Assembly: GCA_000827205.1 (NCBI GenBank)
Contig: KN832555.1
Location: forward strand, 2,268,248-2,332,247
Direction of reading: 5' to 3'
Source: Plicaturopsis crispa FD-325 SS-3
Taxonomy: Eukaryota > Basidiomycota > Agaricomycetes > Amylocorticiales > Amylocorticiaceae
DNA: 64,000 nucleotides
A program made the position numbers and the translations under genes. The number at the start of each line of letters is the position of its first letter. Within the stretch, counting starts at the first letter, position 1. Below, in pieces: positions 37,503-48,310 of this stretch. The notes beneath the pieces are model-generated. The model saw nothing but the letters and a program-made list of their open reading frames with translations, ran no database searches and was not told where the DNA came from.

Positions 37503-40500
37503 ATGAGCCGGGCACATGCCATCGATAACGTCGACTCCCTTTTTCACTTTGACCCTTTTGAACCCTCTGCTGTAGCGGTGGACCTCAAGGGCGCCTCGAG
37601 TCCATCCTACACTCCGTCCTCACCGCACGGGGCGGTCTCTAGACAAGTCTTTCCCACTATCCTCTCCACAAATATATCTTTTAACGGCCAGGATCCTCCA
37701 ATGGATCCCGACATGGCTGAACGGCTGCAACCGCAGACGGAAGACGAGCAGGAAGATCTCATATCCTTTGGAGTCGATCACAAAGGCAAGGGCGTGTCGA
37801 GGCCGATGCATATCCTTACCCAGGGCACAGCAGACCTGTATGACAGATTTGACATGTCGCCATCGGCCTCGTCTTCGTCCTCTAGCCCCTTGAACAACAC
37901 AGGTCTGCCTTCTCCTTTAACTCCATCGTCGTTTGGATATTCCATCCAGACCCCTCTCGACGACAACCCCATGTCTATGACGCACCCAGTTATGGTCGCG
38001 GGCTCGTCATTCGATGACGCCGTCCAGGTCGTTGACGAGCCCCTTGTCAACAAAGGGAAAGGGAGGGAGATACCTCCCACTTTGCCTCCCTTGACCTTCG
38101 AGCCGTCGGCACTGTATGGCAAGGAGGGTTGGCCATCTCCCGGACTAATGACGCCTACTCCAGGACCGTCATCCTACGGCTCTGGGTCCCTATCCGACCC
38201 CGAAATATCCTCTCCCCAGACCTCTCAGTCTTCTGGTGCCGCTTCTAATGCGGAGGATAGGGCGCATACACCCGTCATTAACCGCCTGCCTTCACGACGC
38301 CGTTCACTATCGAACCTCTCCGTGAAGTCCTCGCGGTCCCTTGCAGCGCGCTCTGTGTCTAACATCAGGGAGAAGCTAGGGTCCCCGAAGCCTGGTAACC
38401 TCGCGCGCAAGCTGCTCTTCAGGAAGCGGCCCGACTCTCCAGAGCCTCTGTCACCCATCACCAGTGATGTGTCAGCGGTACCCGCAGGTACTACTCCGGA
38501 TGCACGACATAGCGGTTGGGAAGCAGGGATATATTCACCTAGCGCGATCCCTTTCTCGAGCCTCAACTTGGAGATCGATTTGGCCTCTAAGCAGGTCTTG
38601 CAATACTCACCTCGTCCTTACAATACGTGTTTGCCCAAGGGTCGGTCGTACTCGTACCCACTCTCTGGTTCAGCTCTCGATTATATTCCGACCGCCCCAG
38701 AGACTGATGTCTTTGGGCCTATTTTGATACCTCGCAATTCGTTCGACGAGATGCTTCCTCGGGAGCTTCAGCTTCATGTGCTCATGTCGCTGATCGGTCT
38801 CCACGAGGAAGAACACAGGAGAACTGTCAGAGAGGGCAAATGGACAGCGACAAAGGCCACGTCTCGCAAGAACAAGTGGGTGGGAGAAGCGCGGGGTGTC
38901 CGTGAGCTTCTCAAACTCAGTCGGGTAAGAATGACTTCTTATACTGTGGAGGGAACGTATTTTAACCGCCATGCAGGTCTCGAAGGCCTGGCAGTCTCTT
39001 GTGTATGACGGCCAGATTTGGGCAAATGTAGACCTGAAGGCCTTCCCTCTCTTGCCGCCGTCAGTCGTCTTCAGACTCACTGAATCGGCCGGTGCCTTCG
39101 TCAAGGGCATAGATCTTACCGGTCATACGCGGCTCGAAACGTCGACTCTTGTTGACATGACCGACGCCCTCTGTCTCAGCCCAGCCGACCTCCAGCCCAG
39201 TACCCGACTTACGTCTATCAACCTTCAGGGCTGTTCGGCCATCTCCACTCGTGGACTGCACCATCTCCTCACGCGGTCTCCTTCCCTTCAGAGACTTTGC
39301 GTCAAGGGTCTCCGTGCAGTCAGAAACACGACCTGTGATATCATCTCTGTCCACTGCCCTCAACTCACATCGCTGGATATGAGCCGATGCATCAACGTGA
39401 CCGGGGATGGTATTCGCTCGTGGCTTGCCGCCGCTATGTACCGTGGTGACCGCCTTCCACTGAAGGAGCTCCGCCTGAGCGGGTTGAAAAACTTCAACGA
39501 CGATGTCATGGCCACCATCGGTCAAGCCACCCCCGATCTCGAAGTTTTGGACCTGAGCTACATTCGTTCTTTGCACAATTCCGCGTTGGATGCATTTGTG
39601 TCTTGCGGGGAAGGTGAAGGAGTCGAATCCGTGCTGCTGACGGCCAGGGAGGCTGGTCGCGACCCGGCCGACTCGACCCGATACCGTCGGCGTGTAACCC
39701 GCCTTCGACATCTTTCGCTATCGTCGTGCATCCTCTTGACCGACATCGCATGCTCCAACCTCGCGCACGCCGTGCCGAACCTCGAATTCCTAGAGCTGGC
39801 GAGCGTGGGTGCGGGGCTTGGGGATGACGGGCTCATACATCTCCTCGGTACCACTCCGAATATTCGGAAACTCGATCTCGAAGACGCCCGGGAGATCACC
39901 GACGACGTACTAGAGGCTCTGACGCCCAACCTCGATGAGGAGGTGCACCCACACTCTCGTATCAAAGGCCCGCCGCCACCACAGACCGGCCACGCCCTAG
40001 AGCACCTCATCGTATCTGATGCATCCAACCTCACCGATGATGCATTCATCGACCTCATTCGTGGGTGTACGCGTCTGCGTGTGCTCGAAGTCGACAGCAC
40101 GCGCATGTCCGGGCAGGTGCTCATGGATTTCGTGCGCACGGCGCGCAAGCGCAAGATGATCAACCCGCGCATTGTTACCATTGACTGCCGCGGCATCGGC
40201 GAGAACCTCGTCAAGGAGCTGTCGCCGTCCACACGCCCCCGGCTCGGCTGGCGGGCGTATGACGGGAAGAAGCTCGCGTATCTGGATGGGCGGGATAAGG
40301 AGGAGTACCTGCTCAAGATCGGGCAGGACGAGTGCGACGAGACTCGCGTCGTGCTCAAGTCGTTCTATTCGTGGCAGACGGTCGATGCTGTGAGCGCTGC
40401 GCGGGAGAAGCGGCGCAAGTCAAACTCGCGTCGGGTGACGAATGATTCGACTGACAGCGTCAGTGGCGGAGAGGATTTGCGTGTATCCGATAGAGCCCGT

Positions 40501-40599
40501 TGGTGGAGTCCGGGCGCGAGGCGGGCGACGTCGGGCGGGAACACCCCAACCCATGGCCTCAACGCCGACGGCAATCGCGACAGTTGTACAATCATGTAA
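37503..40599 (+). CDS. F-box and leucine-rich-repeat protein with C-terminal CAAX box
   Basis: Two exons, 37503-38924 and 38977-40599, 1014 residues. The first 400 residues are Ser/Pro-rich and disordered with basic patches. An F-box begins near LPRELQLHVLMSLI, is split by a charged insert and resumes at LLKLSRVSKAWQSLVY, with the intron just before VSKAW. About 14 leucine-rich repeats follow (LTSINLQGCSAIS, LEVLDLSYIRSL, HLSLSSCILLTD, RKLDLEDAREITDD). It probably recruits substrates to an SCF ubiquitin ligase. The protein ends CTIM, a prenylation motif, so it may be membrane-anchored. Grr1/Pof2-like proteins are the nearest type I can name. Confidence 0.88.
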
Positions 40600-40833
40600 G
40601 ATTGTGGTTTTGTGTATTTTTTCTGAACCATCTGTCCACGTTCTTGTAATTATCTATGTATTTTCCCACTTGTATACGTTGTACTTACCCCAGACGATGT
40701 TCCCTTACCACCATGTACTTAGCTGTACTTAGACGAAACGAACGATGATGACCATATTGTAAACACGGTTTTACATTAAGTATTGAACACAGCGTCCACA
40801 TGCATAGGTCTGAGCATACATTTTATGAAGGAG
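40600..40833. other. Short spacer between convergent genes
   Basis: Holds the 3' ends of the F-box gene (+) and LRP1 (-). Nothing else is seen. Confidence 0.5.
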
Positions 40834-41933
40834 TCACCGTGCTGTGGGTATCATCGGGCCTTTCTGCTTGGCCTTCTTCGCCTTCTTCGCCTTGCCGGGT
40901 GTCGAATTGGTCTGACTTGGACTCGGATCGTCAACCCCGGCAGAGAGGGAGGCCGCACTTTTGCTTTTCTTGACCTTTTTCTTCTTCTCGACGGGTGCAG
41001 GTGCCTCCTGTGTAGACGGCGCGTCGTCATCTCCGTATCCTGCAGATTGATGATTAACTTCGTGGCACAGGGACCAACATTAGAAAACGAACCAGCAAAA
41101 GGGTCCATCGGCGGTCTTCTCCGCTTGGATCCAGCTTGGGGAGCCTCTGAGCCGTCCTGAGTATCCTCCTGGGCCTTTTCCTTTCCCTTACCTTTCTTCC
41201 CATCCCTCCGCTCCTTCATATCGACCACATCCCATCCTTCTTGTATAGGCTCCTCATCGAAGACCTCAAGTCCATCCTCCTCATCGTCGCTTCCAAGCTC
41301 CTTGAGCTCCTTTTCGTATTCCGCGCGAGCAGCCATCTTCGCTGTTATCTTGACGGGCACTGGGGCTGCCGACTGCGACGGACCTGCTTCCTCGCCCGGT
41401 GGCCGTTTATCTTGGCCGTACGTAGCCTGTGCAATCGCATGCTTGATAAAGCGGTTCGCTGCGTCTTTGTCGGTGACAAGTCTCCCTGCACGGCTATGAG
41501 TTTTCGAAATAGAGATATTGCGGCTATACGCACTCTTGGAAGCGTCTTCCGCGTTTGCTATCTTCTGGAAATATTGTCGGACGCGCTCCTGTGCGGAAGA
41601 TAATTGAAATACGATTTTTGGTAGCATTGGAAACGCACATACCAGCTCGCCGTACACAGGATGCGTTTTCGGGTCAATCCCCTTAGATTTGAGGTAAACT
41701 GTGATCGTTAAATACGCATGTTTCTTGGAGAGGAGATGCGACTCACTGAATACTAAATCATACACGAGATATGGCAGTACGGTCTGCAGCTTTGCTTGCT
41801 GTATAGTCTCGAGACCGACCACCGTCTCCGGGAGGGTCTGCGCGAGGAGCGGCGCGAGCTGGGTCTCGAGATCGTCGAGAGAGTCTGATAGCGTCGAAAG
41901 CCTTGCTTTAAGGCGATTTGTTTCGCTCGTCAT
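40834..41933 (-). CDS. LRP1: Exosome cofactor LRP1/Rrp47 (C1D family)
   Basis: Exons 41933-41747, 41698-41643, 41588-41093 and 41039-40834. The third probably contains a 48-nt in-frame intron (GTGCGT donor after EDASK, acceptor before RLVTDKDAA). Removing it gives 298 residues; keeping it gives 314. The N-terminal Sas10/C1D helices read LETQLAPLLAQTL, then YLKSKGIDPKTHPVYGELxRVRQYFQKI across exons and DKDAANRFIKHAIAQA. The C-terminus is a Lys-rich tail (KKKKVKKSKS, KAKKAKKAKQK) that likely binds RNA. It partners Rrp6 in nuclear exosome RNA processing. It is head-to-head with SF3B5, with 177 bases between the two ATGs. Confidence 0.88.
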
Positions 41934-42110
41934 GGCCACAGTGTTTCGTGTTGTGCTAAGCAAGTAAAGGCAGTCCGGTAGGAGACGAAAACTAGAGGAG
42001 AAAACAGCCAGAAAGTCGAAAATCTCGACAACGATATCCACGTGCTGGACGCGGCTGGTGGCGCCTGTCTGCCGGCGCCTGCGTCTTTCCGCCGCCACTT
42101 GCCTCTTACC

Positions 42111-42666
42111 ATGGTCAGTTATCTACAGTTTCTCCTGCACTACCTGATTTTCCTTACTGAAAAGAGTTGATCACAGTCTTCAGAGCTGAGATACACGGCG
42201 AACACGCAGCTGGAGCACCGTGAGCACCCTTGAGCCTTCCTTCCCATCGGCAATGACGAGAACTCTGCCTCTACAGTTCATGCTCGATACACCGGCACCG
42301 GTATGTCGCCCTCTTAGCCTACTCATGCGAAGAGACGTCTGACTAAGAGCTTTACAGGTCATGCTGATTTGACCAAGTAGTGAGTGCCGTTCCGAGGTCC
42401 ATATGGCTTGCTGTTGACACCAAGAACTCGCAGCGACTGGCTTACACACCAACACCGCGATACCTTGTCGTCTATTGTCGGTCATCCGACACTGACGTCC
42501 TATCTCGCAATTGCAGATGGGGAGTCGATTGGCAGAGTCAAGTTCGAGATGACAGAGGTAAGAGACAGTTATATCGCCAAAAACGTGCCTCAGTTAACAC
42601 TATCTTTAATCTCTCCAGCGCATGCTTCAGCCCTGTGGGCCTCCTCCGAGAAAAGACGAGGACTGA
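42111..42666 (+). CDS. Splicing factor 3B subunit 5 (SF3b10/Ysf3)
   Basis: Six exons: 42111-42113, 42177-42219, 42277-42300, 42358-42379, 42434-42557, 42619-42666, giving 87 residues against 86 in the human protein. The first coding exon is the ATG alone. Readable segments are NTQLEHL, YTGTGHADLTKY, DWLTHQHRDTLSSIVGH, YLAIADGES and RMLQPCGPPPRKDED, all strong SF3B5 matches. It is a structural part of SF3b in the U2 snRNP. With five introns in 264 coding bases it is easily missed by gene finders. I rely on it because every junction stays in frame and the protein is highly conserved. Confidence 0.93.
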
Positions 42667-43320
42667 AAGTTGTAGTCCTTTGCTACTACATATAGGATGT
42701 ACATTTCCGACTACAGTGTGGCGATGATGCTACTTATGCAAAGCACCCAAACGCTGTTCACTCTCCTGTGTGTACCCCGCCGGCATCAGCATCGAACACC
42801 TTTTGGAGTCTTTGCCTTTGAGGTGCAATGAACCACGCGAAGTTAATAAAACACGCCACGGATCTGTGTTCGTAGATAGCCGGGCGCTTTGTTTCTGAGC
42901 CCCGGATTCCCGATCATGGCAGGACACTTTTGCCGTCGAGAACTCCTCCCACGCAAAGTCCACAGCGGACGGAATGAGGGTAACCGTGATCCCAGGAGTC
43001 GGACAAGCGCCCGTCGCGAGCGCCGTGATGCCCAATTACTATAGCCATCGGACAGGCCATCGTATCCGGGTCGTACACTGCTCTCGACGGCACCGGTCGT
43101 CTCTCTCTCCCTTTCACCACATACACCATTCGCTTTGAACTTGAAGGCCCCCGCCCACTGGCAGCCCCGCTTTATATCGTGCGCATAAAACGTGCATCCT
43201 ACCCCATTGATATCGAGATTGACATTTATTGGCCTTTGTCCTAGGCCACCGACCGGGTCCACTCCGACCACAATACACAATCACCCCAAATCCCTTTGAT
43301 TTCTTTGGTTTTCCCTCATA
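42667..43320. other. Intergenic
   Basis: 0.65 kb between SF3B5 and the methyltransferase gene. Frames on the minus strand here have no recognisable content. Confidence 0.45.
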
Positions 43321-45963
43321 ATGGTCTCAACATTTGCTATTCGACCGCTCTCGCTCTTCGACAGTCCACCCTCCCCCTCAACTCCTTCTGCTCACACCCT
43401 GGCGACACCGCATTACCGCAAGCGATCCGACGTGTCCGGATCCCGGCCAAACTCATTCTACCACCGCGCATCCTCTCCTCCTCGCAGCTCCACCATCCCC
43501 TCACCATACACACTTGACGCGCCTTTTCGTAGCCGCCGCACGAGCATGGGCGTCAAAGACCTAAGAGCCACCTTTGGGCGCGCCCGGAGTAGCAAAATGC
43601 CACCGCCAGAGACCCCTACGTCAAAGGACCACGTCCGCCCCAATTCGCCCGAGTGCGCCGCAAGCCACGCGCATTTCCTCAAGAAGTCGATGAAGAGACA
43701 AGCATCGTTGCCAATGCTCAGAAATTTATCCGGTAGGACGTCCACCAGCTCCGCTGACTCAGCCAGCACATCCGCGTCCAGGAGCCCTCTTTCCGAGCTG
43801 GCCTCTGAGCCATGGACGAGCGCGGACGGGCGTCAAGAAGAGTCGTATGAGGAGAGGAACAACTGGCACTTGAAGCGTGGCTTGAAGTACCACCCCTACC
43901 CCGACGAAGCGCCATACATGTCTTCCTACGAGCCCATGCCTTTAGAGAAGTGAGTCGTATGTGTCTCTTCGCTCATGAACTCCATTTCCTTACGCACGTC
44001 CACAGTGACCACTGCAGCGAAACCCTCTTACGACGCTTGAATCCCACCGGGACTCCCTCATTTATCGAGGAATTCAAGAGATTTCCGCCTTCTCGCATAT
44101 TGGATCTTGGGTGTGGTCCAGGGCGCTGGGTGATGGAGGCAGCGGCATACTGGAAGAACAACGGTACGACGGTGACGGGATTTGACCTGGTGCCCGACGA
44201 GCTCTGGCATTCTGATAAGGCTAGCGCGGAAAACATAAAGTGGGTACGAGGGAACTTGTACGTGCATTGCTCTGCTTCAGCGACTGGAGAGAAGTCCTAA
44301 CGGTGTACATGCACAGTATCAAGTACCGGCTTCCTTTTCCGAACGCGTCGTTTGATCTTGTGCGCATGGCGAACCTGAGCCTGGCCATTCCCTTCGACCG
44401 CTGGAGCTTTGTCCTGGATGAAGTTTGGCGGGTCCTCTCCCCAAGCGGTCGCCTCGAGCTCATTGACGATAGCATATTCTTCCCGTACGCGAAGAACCTT
44501 GACCGGCCTCCACCCACTGCATCGTACCTTGCCTCTCATCCACAGAGAAAGCGCCGCCCTACACCCAATGCCGACTTCGATCCTGAGTCCGAGACAGAGG
44601 AGGCACAGAGTACAGGCATTGACTCTGGGGACAAAGAGAGCTCCGACCAGGTTGAGCCAACATCACAAGTTAAAGACGAAGCCAATCACGCCGTTCCTAC
44701 CTCCCCTCTGGAAGACGACGTGGATGAATCCGCCGACACGACTCTCGTGGCTGACAGTCTACCAGACGAGTTGTTCATCAAGGGCGAATCTAGCGACGTC
44801 AGCGTCGAGTCAGGCGTCGCAATGGAGGCTGCATCTGTCGAATCTCCCGTCAGTAAGCGAGATTCGAATACCACCATGGTGAACTCCGTTCATTCCGGTG
44901 ACGAATCTGATGCTACGAAGGCTGAGCCCGAAGCCCCATCGTCCGAGACGTGCTCCGCCGAGGACGATGACCAGTCAAAGCGTCGTATGCCCGTCTACAC
45001 ATCAGAAGAATGGGATCGTTGTGCAGAGTCTTCGAAGGAGCTCGAGACTATCTTCGAACGAATGCTGTGGGCAAAGTTCGGTGTCCACCCGCGTCCAAGC
45101 GAAATCATCGACGACTTCCTCGCACCGCCCTTCGGGCCCACCGATTTTCGAAAGCTGCACATGTTCAACGTCGCACTCGCCCCGGAGAAACCCTCTGCCG
45201 CATCAAAGCGCAACTCTGGCAGCTCCTCGTCTGTCCGAAGTACGGACACCGCTACCAAGAAAGGGTGGATGACCATTGAATGGGACAAGAAGGACGCGAA
45301 GAAACGGGACTCTCTGGGCCACGTACCCGATGTGCTCAGCGCCAAAGCCGCGCGTCAGCTGGGCATCGATACGTTCCCTGCAAATTCGAAGGCGGCACGT
45401 CAGCTCGGCAGTAACGCGCCGTATGAAGGACCGCCGCAGTGCCCCGGCCTGTACGTGTGGCCCGCAACCTTCATTCCCATTCCGCCGGCTGAGCTCGAGA
45501 TGCACGCGTGCAAGAATGTGCATCTTCTGCTCTCTTGCCGGTCGGCGCTCTACGACTACGTGCAGGAGTTCAAGGACGAGGTCGGGAAGCCCCTCGTCTC
45601 TGAAGAAGAGTTTATGGACCAGTTGTGGGAGTATGAATGGTATGTCGCCTTTTCTCCTCGTCTTATGATCTACCACTCACTGTCTCCTTCTCGGCTCATA
45701 GTTTCAGACGTGGTCGTTTCAGTTGGTCGTCTGAGCCCCCGGCGCTAGACCTACTCAACCTGAAGAACGCAGAGTCGTCCGCTCCTCCCACGCCCACTAC
45801 ATTCGCTTCCTCCGCCGTTCCTGATTTGTCGTCTCCCTTCTTCGGACGCCCACGCAGCGGCTCTGGCTCGAAGACATTCACCCCGACTGCTGGGTATACG
45901 CGCGACGAACTGACGTTCGTCCGCAAGATCCAGGTTTACGAAGCGTACAAGACCAGCGACTGA
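43321..45963 (+). CDS. Long protein with class I SAM-methyltransferase domain
   Basis: Four exons: 43321-43949, 44006-44257, 44317-45639, 45702-45963, giving 821 residues. The first 210 residues are Ser/Pro/Arg-rich and disordered. A Rossmann methyltransferase follows: motif I ILDLGCGPGRWVMEAA, motif II TVTGFDLVP, then LPFPNASFDLVRMANLSLAI and EVWRVLSPSGRLELIDD. A long acidic Glu/Asp/Ser linker (about 170 residues) separates this from a conserved-looking C-terminal part that includes HMFNVALAPEKPS and PGLYVWPATFIPIPPAELE. Methyltransferase-domain proteins of this layout are common in agaricomycetes, and the substrate is unknown. Confidence 0.85.
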
Positions 45964-46381
45964 GTCGCTCACTACTGCACATAGACCGCATACATCACAG
46001 CATCTCTCGTCTATCCACATCACGACTCTCAGCATCCTCATTCAATGTTTCGTCCCGGAAATTGTAGCCATCACAACGCAACCTTTTTATGCCAGATGTT
46101 GGCCCAGCCCTCCGTTTATCGTGTTATTTGTTTCCTTGCTCTTGCTTTTATCGCTGTTGTTCTATCATTCCATACGTGTAATCTGTCTCGCCCACATTTC
46201 TACTCGTGCTACACTACACTTCCTAGCCTACAATATTCGAAATATACATATTATCGCGGTACATCTGAGCCGCTGTTGATTTATGAATGCGCGGACTGAG
46301 AAAACCCCCCGAGTCCTTGTTGCAATGCGTCTACAAAGCCCTTACTTGGCATGAAGGACGTGGCCGCGTAGTAATGCATCA
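45964..46381. other. Spacer between convergent genes
   Basis: Contains the 3' ends of the methyltransferase-domain gene (+) and the WSS1-like gene (-). T/C-rich with no gene visible. Confidence 0.5.
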
Positions 46382-47794
46382 TCATCCCAGCGTACTCTCC
46401 GTCTTGACCGCCCCACATGTCCGACAGGTCCACATTGCGTGCTGCATGCCGGCTGTACCGCAGGAAAGGCAAACCCAGCCAGCCTGCGGATCAGGCGGTC
46501 TAGCCGAAAGGCACGCAGCGCACTGGAGAGCGAGTGGGGCATTGAGCAGGGTGCATACTGGACAGGGCCAGTCATCAGACGGAGAGACAGCCGCAGTGGC
46601 TGGCGACGAGACCAGCGTTCTCGACGGCGCTAGAGCGCTCGAAGCGTCGCCGGCTGGACGAGGGTATGGATCGGGGCGGCGCGGCCGTGAAGACGACGCG
46701 GTGGCAAGGACAGATCGGCGACTCGAGCTGGCCACTGGTGCAGAAACTGGCTTTTCTGGCGCTGTTTTCTGCCGTCGCGATGTGGGGCTTGGGCCAGCAA
46801 CTGGCCTGGGGTCATCCAGAACCACAATATCCGAGTCATCCGAGTCAGAATCGTTGGTGAGGTCGATAGCCTTGTCTTCGACACTATCTTTCGCCGCCTT
46901 GTCAACTTCCCGCTGAGCCAATTGCCCCGATCCTGATCCACATGATTTTTCATCTTGTGCCCGTCGCTCCGCAGCCTGCGATCAATCAGTGCGTGAGTAT
47001 TTCTGTCGGTAAATCGACGATTGGTAGCCTTGCCTGCGCCGCCAATTCTCTCGGTGTCATGCCCTTTCCTCCGGGGGCTCTCCCACCGAGACGTCCTCCG
47101 CCGCTTAAAACACTGGCCGTAGCTCTGCGTTTTTCCGCGGCCTCGAGCGCCTTGGCGCGTGCGAGATGTGGTGGAAGATCATGGGATACATTCATCCCCA
47201 CTCTATGGCCCTTGGAATGGAACCCTTCGCCGGAGTACCCCGAGCGCTTCAGCGCGTCATATTCATCTTGGAGGCCTTCAAGGAATTTGTAAAACGTTTG
47301 GTCGTGCGGCCCGTGCACGTTATGAGTGAGCTAGATGTGATTGACAGTATTAGCTTTGTTATGCAATCCACTAGAGGGTGCATGAGAGTACTTCGTGAAG
47401 CATTGTGCCCATCACGTCCTCTTCGTCGTAGAATGTATCAGGCGCCCACGACGGTCGTAGCCTTACCAGGATCTTCTGTCCTCCATTGACGTCTGCATAT
47501 GCATCAGTATGCGGGGGCAGAACTGGGTACGGTGCCACGTACTGAGTCCTGAATGGCAAAGAAATCGGGATTGTAATTAGCGAAGTAGGCTAGGACCTAT
47601 AGCAGATTTAAAGCATACTCACCTAGTAGATTGGGATCATCTGGAAAGAACTCTGAGAGTACAGGAAGCACCCAGGAATGCTTTCGCATTATGGGCTTGA
47701 CCAGCGATGCGATGCGTTGAAGCATGGCAAGCGCCTGGTCTGCCTTGGGTCGGTCCTTGAGATGAGTGAAGGATTTTACAAATGTGTCAGTCAT
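46382..47794 (-). CDS. WSS1/SPRTN-type DNA-protein crosslink metalloprotease (WLM domain)
   Basis: Four exons: 47794-47623, 47492-47392, 47330-47034, 46975-46382, giving 387 residues. The WLM domain has NGGQKILVRLRP and the zinc site MLHE joined across an intron to LTHNVHGPHD (HExxHxxxxH). Next are GRLGG and a helical EAAEKRRA stretch. A SUMO-interacting-like acidic/hydrophobic core, DSDIVVLDD, follows. The C-terminus has two RanBP2-like zinc fingers (CPVCTLLNAPLALQCAAC and CLSCGTAGMQHAMWTCRTC). Wss1 proteases cut proteins crosslinked to DNA, with SUMO and Cdc48. The third intron (47033-46976) reads GCAAGG..CAG, a GC-AG intron. Without it the frame stops. Confidence 0.9.
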
Positions 47795-48005
47795 GGCGTT
47801 CAGTTCCCTAAGTAAATGAGATGGTCAAATCAAGAAGAAAGCAAAAGAAAATAAAGAGTCAACTTGAAGTTTGAAGAAATCCTTAGCCGACGCGCGTCCA
47901 CCAACGCGCGTCGATTTCACCTCACGTGTCTATCTGGGTCGAACGGCTGCAGTCTGAGTCTGCAGAAGAGAAAATACAAGTACCAAGAAATTTAAAACAT
48001 ATCGC

Positions 48006-48025
48006 AGGTAGGTAGGTAGGTAGGT
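48006..48025. repeat. (AGGT)5 microsatellite, likely LINE 3' tail
   Basis: Five exact AGGT units plus a partial one. On the strand of the retrotransposon this reads (ACCT)n and comes about 285 nt after its last ORF, where a LINE would carry a simple-repeat tail. Confidence 0.7.
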
Positions 48026-48310
48026 AGTATTAGCCGGTTTGATGATCCCATCCAAGGATAGCCGGTAACCGTACGACATACATGAGCGTCGACTGTATGC
48101 TACGTGAACATCCCAAACCCAATCCGTTGTGAACAGCTCGAAACTCCACCAGGGTTCTGCGCGCGCGCGACAAGCTCAGACCTATTGCGCGCAGCCAGTG
48201 ACTCCCCAGTCATCAGTAGACGAGCGTCTCCCGGACCAGTATCATCGGGGATGCGAGTAATCCGAGTACACTTATCCCATCTGAAATCGGTCATTATGGA
48301 CTTGTTAGGT

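Noticed and set aside
39558-40358. 266-codon antisense frame inside the F-box/LRR gene
   Set aside because: Shadow of a GC-rich coding exon; Ser/Arg-rich translation without family resemblance.
41510-41560. Insertion of 16 residues in LRP1
   Set aside because: The 48 bases start GTGCGT and end GTGCAG, so they are better read as an in-frame intron.
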